64,000 nucleotides of DNA from positions 496,001 through 560,000 of the forward strand of contig NZ_JOAK01000001.1 in NCBI RefSeq assembly GCF_000720455.1, read 5' to 3'. Origin of the DNA: Streptomyces virginiae. GTDB lineage: Bacteria > Actinomycetota > Actinomycetes > Streptomycetales > Streptomycetaceae. Of this stretch, positions 54,612-63,200 are shown one piece after another; within the stretch, counting starts at the first letter, position 1, and each line of letters begins with the position of its first letter. The notes under the pieces were generated by a model, which worked only from the letters and a program-made list of their open reading frames with translations, ran no database searches and was not told the origin of the DNA. Made by a program: the position numbers and the translations under genes.

Positions 54612-57518
54612 TCATATCTTGAAGAATTCGAGGACGGCCCCAGCGTACTTACCGCCTCCGTCGGTGGCCTTCACCATGGCGTACTCGAGGTTGCCGTTGT
54701 CCAGGGCCGTTTTGAGCTCCTTGGCCAGGTCCGCGTTCGTCCATACCTTGCCCGCGGCATCCGTCACTTCCAGATCCGGCCGACGCCTCATCTCGGCGAT
54801 GATCGTCCGCAGGTACGGTTCGGTGCCCTGCTTCACCATGAAACCTTGGGCCCCGGTACCGACACCCTTGCGCCAGAGCAGGCCGGAAGAGGGTGCCTTC
54901 GCCTCGATGACCATCAGCTTCCCGTCCGGGCGGCGGTACAGCTGGTCGAACATGTTGGCGCCGTTGGGCGTCTTCGGAAGGGGCTGCTCCACCGACCCGG
55001 GGAACCGCTCCGGGACCACGTGCAGCCGTGCCGCGTCCTCACCCAGGCGTTCCGAGAACGAGGTGTTGTTGGAGGTGTTCTCGCCCCACCGCGGCGTCAT
55101 GCGCGTATCGAAACGCTCCTGCGCCCTCGTCAGCCTGTCCAGTGTCTCAGCGGTGGGCGAGGCCTTGTGCGCGCGCTCCGCGTTGGCGAGTTCCACCGAG
55201 GCCTTGCGGTCCTTCGCAACGTCATCGAGGTGGTTGATCTCGGGAAGGTCATTCCTGCGGCCCAGTTCCTCGCGGCCGAACCTCGTCTCGGAGCCGGCCG
55301 GTGGGAGGCTGTTCTTCGAGATCCAGGACCCGTCGCTGTCCTTCGCCAGGATCGGCAGCTCGACGTCGTCGATCTTCGTGTGGATGCTGTGACGGTGCCC
55401 GTCCGACCGGTAGTACTGGTTGAACCAGGTCTTGTCGGGGTCGTTCGCCTTCTGTACGAACTCGTCCTGCTTCGCCTTGACCTGTTCAGGCGTCAGCTGC
55501 TGCCCGGAGCCGGACGGCGTCGGCTGGCCGTCGTGGCCGCCCGCCGGGGTCGTTCCGTCGCCCGCCCGGGCCGCGTCGTCGCCGACGCCCGGTATGTCGT
55601 CGAAGCCACCGGGGCCGCGGCCACCCAGCGGGTCGTGGGTGCCGGCCGGGCCGCCGGGGGCGTCGCCGTGGCCCGCCGTGCTGCCGGGGCCGTCCGGGTG
55701 GGTGGCGCCGGAGCCCGGGGTGTCCGGGTGGGTGGCGCCCGTGGGGGACGGGGAGTCCGGGCGGGAGCCGCCGGGGTTGTTGAGGTCGTTGCGCGGCATG
55801 TTGTCCGGGGCGTGGCCGCCCGGTGTGTGGTCGCCCGCGTGGCCGCCCGGGGTGTGGTCGCCGCCGCGGCCGCCGACGCCGGTCAGTTCGTGCTCCGGGA
55901 CCCTGACCGGGGTGGCGTCGACGCCGCGCGGGGCGTTGTCTATCGCGTGGACCGGGTCGGAGATGTCGGAGCCGAGCCGGATCGCGTCGTCGCCGCCGCG
56001 GCCGCCGACGCCGACCAGCTCGCGCTCCGGGACCCTGGCGGTGGCCGGGGTGTCGGCCTTCGGGGCATCGGTGCGCGGGACGTCCGCGCCCGCGTCCGGG
56101 CGGCCCTTCGGGGCGTCCTTGACGGACTGGTCGAGGGAGCCGTCCGCCTTGAAGATGTTGCCGTCGGGGTCCATGAACCGCGGCGGGCCGTCCACCGGGA
56201 GCTTGACCGTGCCCGGCGGGAACGTCGTGGTGCCCTCGGGGAGCTTGATGTTGCCGTCGGGGAGTTTGATCGCGCCGTCCGGGACGGCCGAGCCCGACGG
56301 GAGGTGGATCGCGCCGTCGGGGAGGTGGATCGCTCCCTCGGGGAGGGCCACCGCGCCGTCCAGGTTGATGTTCGGGACTTCGACCTTGCCCATGCCCCGC
56401 AGGCCGGCCATCACGTCGCCGATCTTCGAGAAGCCCGCGCCCGCGCCCTTGAAGATGTACGTCATCGGGTCGATCGCGTGCCCGGCCTTGCCCGCGAACG
56501 ACAGGGTCTTGGCGACCGCTCCCGCCTTGCCGGCGCCGGAGGCGGCGCCGCCCGCGCCGCCGGTGAAGATCGTGGTCACGACGTTGAAGGTGACCGCACC
56601 CGCCGCGCGGGACGGGTTCGAGCCCCACTGGTCCCAGGCCAGGAGCGCCTTGCCCGTCTCCTTCATCGCCGTACGCGAATCCCGCAGCCACGAGGGCAGT
56701 TTGTCGTCCGGTGCGGCGAGGAAGAGGGGGCCGACGCCCGGGATCGTCGAGATCGCCAGACCGGTGCCCAGCTTGGCGAGGCCGGTCCAGGACTGCTTGA
56801 ACACGTCCCAGCCCTGCAGGCCGACCAGGCCGCCCAGACCCTTGAGGGTGCCCCAGATACCGTCGACGACGATGCCCTTGCCGAACTCCCAGGCGTGCTC
56901 CCAGATCTGCCACGCCGGGATGGACTCCTCCACCGCGTCGCCCCAGGGCAGGGACTTGGACTGCTTCATCGCCTCGGCGTCGTAGCCGTACATGTCCTTG
57001 GCGTTGGAGCCGTCGTTGACCCGCAGCGGCTTGCCGCCCACCAGTGCGACGATCTTCGCGTAGGCCGCCCGTTCCACTTCCTGGAACTCGGCCCAGACCT
57101 CGGCGATCTCGTTGCGGCGATCGAGGTTCTCGTCGATCAGATCGCCGTCTTCACGCCACTTGCTGTCCTTGTCCGTCTTCTCGCGGAAGGCCGCCGCCTC
57201 CGCCTTCAGATTCTCCAGCTTCTTGATGACGGGTGCGGCGTCGCGCGAGTACGTGCCCAGCGCGCCGGCGATGGTGCACATGTCGGAGCTGAGCTTCAGG
57301 CCGAGGTCGGAGACCGGCTTCGTCGTCGCGAAGAGCTGGTCCGCCTCCGGCGCCTGGTAGAAGGCCTGCAGGCCGCCGAAGCTCGTGTGGACGTCCGACG
57401 CCTTCGTCGAGACCGTGGCCCCGCCGGACGAGATCAGCTTGACCTTCGCGTCCAGCACCGCCAGGTCACCCGTGAAGACCGGCACCTCGGCCGGATCGAC
57501 CGGTGCGTTGCCGCTCAC
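54612..57518 (-). CDS. T7SS-associated polymorphic toxin with C-terminal REase-like domain
   Basis: The 968-residue protein starts at GTG 57518, overlapping the DUF6507-like gene by 4 bp. Residues 1-200 are helical and WXG/LXG-like (DVHTSFGGLQAFYQAPEAD). Residues about 210-390 hold hydrophobic segments and Gly/Ala-rich helices. A linker with LPxG(A/N)I repeats (about 395-450) and a Pro/Gly/His/Asp-rich stretch (about 500-690, DHTPGGHA) follow. The C-terminal about 150 residues contain FDQLYRRPDGKLMVIEAK (near 855-873) and a downstream Gln, a PD-(D/E)xK nuclease signature. It would be exported by the EccC-type system and degrade nucleic acid in competitors. Two Imm49 genes downstream support toxicity. 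Confidence 0.88.
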   Translation of the reverse strand: MSGNAPVDPAEVPVFTGDLAVLDAKVKLISSGGATVSTKASDVHTSFGGLQAFYQAPEADQLFATTKPVSDLGLKLSSDMCTIAGALGTYSRDAAPVIKKLENLKAEAAAFREKTDKDSKWREDGDLIDENLDRRNEIAEVWAEFQEVERAAYAKIVALVGGKPLRVNDGSNAKDMYGYDAEAMKQSKSLPWGDAVEESIPAWQIWEHAWEFGKGIVVDGIWGTLKGLGGLVGLQGWDVFKQSWTGLAKLGTGLAISTIPGVGPLFLAAPDDKLPSWLRDSRTAMKETGKALLAWDQWGSNPSRAAGAVTFNVVTTIFTGGAGGAASGAGKAGAVAKTLSFAGKAGHAIDPMTYIFKGAGAGFSKIGDVMAGLRGMGKVEVPNINLDGAVALPEGAIHLPDGAIHLPSGSAVPDGAIKLPDGNIKLPEGTTTFPPGTVKLPVDGPPRFMDPDGNIFKADGSLDQSVKDAPKGRPDAGADVPRTDAPKADTPATARVPERELVGVGGRGGDDAIRLGSDISDPVHAIDNAPRGVDATPVRVPEHELTGVGGRGGDHTPGGHAGDHTPGGHAPDNMPRNDLNNPGGSRPDSPSPTGATHPDTPGSGATHPDGPGSTAGHGDAPGGPAGTHDPLGGRGPGGFDDIPGVGDDAARAGDGTTPAGGHDGQPTPSGSGQQLTPEQVKAKQDEFVQKANDPDKTWFNQYYRSDGHRHSIHTKIDDVELPILAKDSDGSWISKNSLPPAGSETRFGREELGRRNDLPEINHLDDVAKDRKASVELANAERAHKASPTAETLDRLTRAQERFDTRMTPRWGENTSNNTSFSERLGEDAARLHVVPERFPGSVEQPLPKTPNGANMFDQLYRRPDGKLMVIEAKAPSSGLLWRKGVGTGAQGFMVKQGTEPYLRTIIAEMRRRPDLEVTDAAGKVWTNADLAKELKTALDNGNLEYAMVKATDGGGKYAGAVLEFFKI

Positions 57519-57943
57519 TTCTTGGTCCCCGTCTTCTCGCGCAGGATGTCGAGGTTCACGGACCTGGCCGCGTCCTGGGCGGCCTTGGCCTGCTCCAGGT
57601 CGCCTTCCAGGTAGTCGTTCGTCGCCGCCACAGCGCCGAGGATGCACGCCTCGATCCGCTCGGCCATCGACTTGAACTCGGGCTTGCGCGCCGTCAGGTA
57701 CTCACCCAGGGCGGCCGCCACCGGACCCATCGCCTTCTGGGACAGGGGCGGCGCTCCCACCGGCACCGGGCCCTGCAGCTTCGTCTCCGCCTGTGAGCCC
57801 GGGACGGCCGTCCCCGCGGCCTGGGCCGCCTCCGACATGGCTGTGAGCAGCGCGTTCAGGGCCTTCTCCAGCTCGCCGGCGTTCCCGCCGACGGTCTTCA
57901 AATGGCCCTGCACACCCTGCGGCTTGATGTCCCATGACGTCAT
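57515..57943 (-). CDS. DUF6507-like small helical T7SS partner
   Basis: The 142-residue protein (MTSWDIKPQGVQG start) is helical with an Ala-rich middle and Pro-rich loop (GPVPVGAPPLSQKAMG), like WXG100-related partners of LXG toxins. I recall this family as DUF6507. It overlaps the toxin start by 4 bp. It probably acts as a chaperone or co-secreted partner of the toxin N-terminus. Confidence 0.65.
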   Translation of the reverse strand: MTSWDIKPQGVQGHLKTVGGNAGELEKALNALLTAMSEAAQAAGTAVPGSQAETKLQGPVPVGAPPLSQKAMGPVAAALGEYLTARKPEFKSMAERIEACILGAVAATNDYLEGDLEQAKAAQDAARSVNLDILREKTGTKK

Positions 57944-58023
57944 GGACGACCCACCCCCGTGAATCCGACTGTCCTGCTGCCCTACCGACCTGCTGCCCTA
58001 CCGAACTACGGAAACGATCCTGC

Positions 58024-58338
58024 TCAGCCGATTCTGTCGACCGCGGCCTTCGCGCGCTGGAGCGTCTGCTGGGCCGTCGCGTCGTTCTTCTCCAGCGTCG
58101 TGTTCAGCAGCTGGATGATGTTCTTGACCTCCTGGGAGGCGTTCTTCCAGCGCAGTTCCTTGGCGTGGTAGTCGTCCGCCACACCGTCCGCCGCGAAGTC
58201 CGACATCGCCGCGGCCACCTGCGCCTCACGCGCGGCGATGACCTGCTCCAGCTGGCCGATCACGCCCTTGATGCCGCCCTGCACCTCCGTCGAGGCACCC
58301 AGGTCGTACGCACGACGGTCCGTCCCACCTGTACCCAT
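58024..58338 (-). CDS. WXG100-like small secreted protein
   Basis: The 104-residue helical protein starts at ATG 58338. It forms a helix-turn-helix hairpin around a central W-K-N-A segment (KELRWKNASQEVKNIIQLLN). Size and heptads fit ESAT-6-like proteins. It lies between another WXG100 gene and the DUF6507-like gene. It may form a heterodimer with the product of 58397-58729. Confidence 0.7.
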   Translation of the reverse strand: MGTGGTDRRAYDLGASTEVQGGIKGVIGQLEQVIAAREAQVAAAMSDFAADGVADDYHAKELRWKNASQEVKNIIQLLNTTLEKNDATAQQTLQRAKAAVDRIG

Positions 58339-58396
58339 GACAACCACACTCCCCGTTGAAGCCGAAGAAAGAAAGGAGACCCGGAGCCCGGCGGGC

Positions 58397-58729
58397 TCAG
58401 CGGCCGCGGAAGCGGGCCGCGTCGAAGTTCGCCGCGCCCTGCGACTGACGGGCGTTCTCGCCCTGCTCCTGGTCACCCGACCCGAACGCCTGCTCCATGC
58501 CCGACTGGCCGCCCAGGATCGCCGCCAGAGAGGCGTTCAGCTCCTTGGCGATGCCGTCCGCACGCAGCTTGAACGAGTCGAACGCGACCTTGCCCTGACC
58601 CTGGAACTTGCCCTCCAGCGGCTGCGCCGCGGCGACCAGCTGCTTGATGAGCGATCCCAGGTCGGTATTCGAGTTACGCGACCCCGACATCAGGTTCGTC
58701 AGAACCTGCGTCCCCATGTCGAACTTCAT
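58397..58729 (-). CDS. WXG100-family protein
   Basis: The 110-residue protein has two long helices with a central FQGQGKVAFDSF turn, where F replaces W of the WxG motif. The C-terminal tail is Gln/Gly/Ala-rich and disordered (GSGDQEQGENARQSQGAANF). It is the first gene of the toxin sub-operon after a 130-bp gap that probably contains its promoter. It should be an EsxA/EsxB-type secretion substrate or partner. Confidence 0.78.
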   Translation of the reverse strand: MKFDMGTQVLTNLMSGSRNSNTDLGSLIKQLVAAAQPLEGKFQGQGKVAFDSFKLRADGIAKELNASLAAILGGQSGMEQAFGSGDQEQGENARQSQGAANFDAARFRGR

Positions 58730-58859
58730 CCCACACTCCCCCGCACTCTCCGATGGCGATCAACCGATCGCCAGTATGACCAGTTCTATCAACATACATC
58801 GCACCTGCAACCAGCAACGAGCCAGTTGTGACTTACCCATGACAAACCGCCAGGCATCT

Positions 58860-60278
58860 TCACGATCCCTTCAGATGCCGCGTCAGCCGCTCGAAGTCCG
58901 CCCATCCCGCCAGGTCCGACGGGTCACCCGGCAGCGGGTAGTAGTAGCCCGGGCGGGACTTGGGCCCCAGCCGCACCGGCGGTTCGGCCAGCGGCGTGTG
59001 CCGGGCCCGGTCGTCCGGCATGCCGCGCACCTCCTCCGCACCCAGTACGAAGGCCAGCGGCACTCCCGGTCCCTCGAAGCGCGGCGGTACCAGCAGGTCG
59101 CGCCGGGCTTTGCGGAGCTGTACGAGCATCGACTGGAGCCGGTGGCGGGTGACGAGGGCCTCCGCGACGCGCGGGAGGGCGTCCAGCGGCGGCTCCTCGC
59201 CGTCGCCGTAGCCGAGCGCCATCGTCACGGTCTCCTCGACCCCCGCCTTCGTACGGCTGATCCGCACCGTGGCGAGTCCCGGCCGCTCCGGGCTGCCGAC
59301 GACCACGAACCACGTCGGCTCGGGGGCCCGCGCGAACGCCACGTCCGTCAGCCGGCCCGGCGACCAGGGCAGGTTGGCGGGCTCGGCCGTGCCCCAACCG
59401 GCCGGCGGGGCGCCCGTCAGCTCGCGCCACGCCGTCTCCAGGGCCCCGCCGAGGACCAGCCGGTCGTCCGCGGGGTGGATGGTGCGGAAGGTGAGGGCCA
59501 GCTGCCGGTCGCCCGTTTCCACCACCTCCTTGTAGGCGGAGGCGACCGGGGTCCGCGGGTCCTCCTCGGTGGCGTCCGGCGACACGAGCGTGGCGAACAT
59601 GCCCTCCTGCCAGCGCAGCACCGCGCCCGAGAGGCCGTCGTAGTAGCCGTCCCGCTGGTCCTGCACGACCCACCGCGAGGGCCATTCCGGCATGTTCGCC
59701 AGAACCGCCGGGGACAGCACCGTCCCGGGCGGCGTCACGATCTGCAGGCCCCGCTCGGCCGCGGCGGCGGCCCGGAAGGCGTCGGAGAGCCAGGCCGTCA
59801 TCGCGACGACCGGGCGGTCCATGATGACCACCGCGACGTTCCGGGTCAGCACGTCGACGGCGGGCTGCGCCGCGGCGGGCGTGGGCGCCACGCTGATCCC
59901 GTCGCTCTGCACCACCGCCACCGACCGCGCGGCCTCCGGCGGCCAGGCGCTCCCGGAGGCGAGCGAGGCAAGGCGGGCCGCGAAGGTGCCCGCGAGGCGT
60001 TCGGCCTCGGGCACGCCGGTGGTGGCGCGGGCCTCGGTCCACCAGTAGGGGACCCGCGGCGGGGTCGCGCCGAGCAGCCGCTCCGCCTCCCCCTCGACCT
60101 GTACGAGCAGCGGTGCCTCGACCGAGACGAGCGGCCGCCCCTGCTCGTCGCAGAGCTGGATGACCGCTCCCTCGCCGGCGCTCTCCACCAGCTTGTCGGG
60201 GCCGCCGGAGAGCAGGCCGGCGAGCACCGCCCAGGGGGCGGGCATCTGCTGGGTCAGGGCTACGACGTCCTTGGTCAT
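58860..60278 (-). CDS. DUF6177-like T7SS component
   Basis: The 472-residue protein is soluble and has no recognised catalytic motif. It contains a region with Trp/Tyr-rich blocks (VPYWWTEARATTGVPEAERLAG; FWFVVVGSPERPGL-like) and the C-terminal YYYPLPGDPSDLAGWADFERL. I recall DUF6177 proteins encoded right after EccC in Streptomyces. It begins 16 bp after the EccC stop, so the two are co-transcribed. A structural or cytosolic accessory role in secretion is plausible. Confidence 0.65.
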   Translation of the reverse strand: MTKDVVALTQQMPAPWAVLAGLLSGGPDKLVESAGEGAVIQLCDEQGRPLVSVEAPLLVQVEGEAERLLGATPPRVPYWWTEARATTGVPEAERLAGTFAARLASLASGSAWPPEAARSVAVVQSDGISVAPTPAAAQPAVDVLTRNVAVVIMDRPVVAMTAWLSDAFRAAAAAERGLQIVTPPGTVLSPAVLANMPEWPSRWVVQDQRDGYYDGLSGAVLRWQEGMFATLVSPDATEEDPRTPVASAYKEVVETGDRQLALTFRTIHPADDRLVLGGALETAWRELTGAPPAGWGTAEPANLPWSPGRLTDVAFARAPEPTWFVVVGSPERPGLATVRISRTKAGVEETVTMALGYGDGEEPPLDALPRVAEALVTRHRLQSMLVQLRKARRDLLVPPRFEGPGVPLAFVLGAEEVRGMPDDRARHTPLAEPPVRLGPKSRPGYYYPLPGDPSDLAGWADFERLTRHLKGS

Positions 60279-60294
60279 GTGCTCCTGCGGCCCT

Positions 60295-63200
60295 TCACTC
60301 GGATGCGTACACGGTCTGGATCAGGCGGTTGGACTGGCCCCTGCGGACGAGGACGCCGCGGCCGGCGGGCTGCTGGGAGGCGTACACCCCGGGGAACAGC
60401 TGGCCCTCGCTCCGGTCGCCCGCCATGACGACCGCCGAGGCCCCCGATTCGCGCAGGCCCTGCACCAGAGGCTCGTACATGCCGCGCGAGGCGCCCGCGA
60501 CACGGCGGGTCAGGACGAAGTGCAGGCCGATGTCCGCCGCCGACGGGATGTAGGGGACGAACGGGGCCAGCGGCGACTGTCCCGCGGTGGTCAGCACGTC
60601 GTAGTCGTCGACGAGGACCACGATCCGCGGGCCGCCGCCCCAGCTGCCCGGCTCCAGGTCCTCCAGCGGGGCGCTGTCGTCGGGCATCCGCCGCTCCAGC
60701 TCGCTGGCGATGCCCGCGGCCAGTCCGGCGCACATCTTGGCGTTGTAGGCGTAGCCGCCGTTGAACTCCTCCGGGACCACGCCGCGCAGGCTGCGCCGCG
60801 GGTCCATGATCGCGAAGACCAGCTCGTCCTCGCCGTAGCGTTCGATGAGACCGCCGGCGATGGTCTTCAGCAGGTTCGTCTTGCCGCATTCGCTGTCGCC
60901 CATGACCAGCAGGTGCTGGTCGTGGTGGAACAGGTCGAGGAGTACGGGCGCCAGCGCGGTCTGGTCGAGGCCGACCGGCACTCGCTTCGGCTCGGCGACC
61001 GGGCCCGGCAGCAGGTGCGGCTCCAGGACGTGCGGGAGCACCCGCACCGGCTGGGCGGCGTCGCCGCTCCAGGTGGCGCGGATCGTGCGGGCCGTGCGCT
61101 CCAGGACGGCGCCCAGTTCCGAGGTGTCGGTGAGGCCGTCCGTGCGGGGCAGCGCCACCTGCGCGAACAGCTTGCCGTCGGTGAGGACGCGGCCCGGCTC
61201 GTCGGGCGCGAGGGTCTCGGCGAGCTTGCGCTCGATGCTGGACTCGCTGGGGTCGTTGAGGCGCAGCTCGACGCGGGTGCCGAAGTTCGACTGGACGGCG
61301 ATGCGGACGTCGTTCCAGCGGAGCATGCCCGCGACGACGTGGATGCCGTAGCCGCCGCCGCGCTTGAGGATGTCGACGACGGCGTCGTCGAGCTCCTCGA
61401 AGTCGTCGCGCAGCGCGCCGAAACCGTCGATGACGAGGACGATCTCGGCGGAGGCCAGCTGCGGCAGCCGGCCGGCCGCGTGCAGGGTGCGCAGCTGCTC
61501 GACGGAGTCGATGCCGTGCTCGCGGAAGAGGTCCTCGCGCAGGGCGAGCATGGTGCGCACCTCCTCGACGGTGCGGGCGGCGCGCTCGCGGTCGGCGCGT
61601 CCCGCGATCCCGCCGACGTGCGGCAGGCCGGACAGGGCCTGGAGGCCGCCGCCGACCAGGTCGAGGCCGTAGACGCCGACCTCCTGCGGGGTGTGGGTCA
61701 GTGCGAGGGAGAGGACCAGGGTTCGCAGCAGGGTGGTCTTGCCGGACTGCGGGCCGCCGATGACGGCGGCGTGGCCGCCCGCGACGGTGAGGTCGAGGTA
61801 CCAGCGGCCCTGCCACTGCTTCGTCGGGTCGTCGAGCAGGCCGAGCGGCACCACGAGCCGGTCGCGGCGCTCGGTGAGCTGCATTCCGCGCACGCCCACG
61901 TCGAGGGGGCCGGCGACGGAGTCCAGGGGGACCGCGGCGGGCAGCGGGGGCAGCCAGATGCGGCGCACCGGGCCGGCGGCGTGCTCCAGCTGCTCGACGA
62001 TGACGCCCATCTCGGTGGGACCGGTCTCGCGCCGGCGCGCCGAGGGCTCCTGGCCACCCGTGCTCTGCGGCTCGGACAGGGAGTTGAAGGCCCCGTACTC
62101 CAGGGCGAGCGGGCCGCTGTCCTCGTCCTCGGCGCGCTGCACGGGGCCGCGGTAGGCGCCGGAGACGTAGCTCGCCTTGAAGCGTTCGTAGTGGCTGGTG
62201 TCGACCTTGAGGTAGCCGAAACCGGGCAGCGGCGGCAGGTGGAAGGCGTCGGTGGTGTCCAGGACGGTGCGGGACTCGTCCGCGGAGAAGGTGCGCAGGC
62301 CCAGCCGGTACGAGAGGTAGGTGTCCAGGCCCTTGAGCTTGCCGCCCTCGATGCGCTGGCTGGACAGCAGCAGGTGGACGCCGATGGACCGGCCGATGCG
62401 GCCGATGGACAGGAACAGATCGATGAAGTCGGGTTTGGCGGTGAGGAGTTCGCCGAACTCGTCGATGACGACGAACAGGTGCGGGAGCGGGTCCAGGTCG
62501 GGCCGGCGGTCTGCGCGCAGCGCGGCGTAGTCACCGATGTCGGCGACGTTGCCGGCGTCCTTGAGGACCTGCTGGCGGCGCTTGACCTCGCCGGCCAGCG
62601 AGGCGTGGACGCGCTCGACGAGACCGGCCTGGTTCTCCAGGTTGGTGATGACGCCGGCGACGTGCGGGAGGTCCGCGAACGGCGCGAAGGTCGCACCGCC
62701 CTTGTAGTCGACGAGGACCAGGGCGAGGTCCTCCGGCGGGTGCGTGGCCACCAGGGCGAGGACGAGCGTGCGCAGCAGCTCGGACTTTCCGGAGCCGGTC
62801 GCGCCGACGCACAGACCGTGCGGGCCCATGCCCAGCTCGGAGGACTCCTTGAGGTCCAGCAGGACGGGCTCGCGCGAGTCGCTGATGCCGATGGGCACGC
62901 GCAGGAAGGCGCGTTCGCCGCGCGGGGCCCACAGGCTCGCCAGGTCCAGGCGGGCGACGTCGTCGATGCCGAGCAGGTCGGCGAAGTCGACCGGTCCGGA
63001 CAGCGGGGCGTCGATGAGGGACTCGGCGGACAGGCGCAGCGGGGCAAGCATCCGGGCGAGGCCCTCGGCGAAGGGGATGCCGACCTCGTCGACGGTGCCG
63101 TGGGCACTGATGGGTTCGTCCTGGCGCAGGTCCTCGATGAGTACCCGGTCGCCGTCGACGGTGATCCGTACGCCGACGTGTCCCGGCTCCTGGATGCGCT

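Noticed and set aside
54609..57614. 1,001-codon plus-strand ORF opposite the toxin
   Set aside because: Shadow of the minus-strand toxin gene with Val/Arg/Gly/Ala-rich translation. The toxin frame has motifs, ribosome sites and operon coupling.
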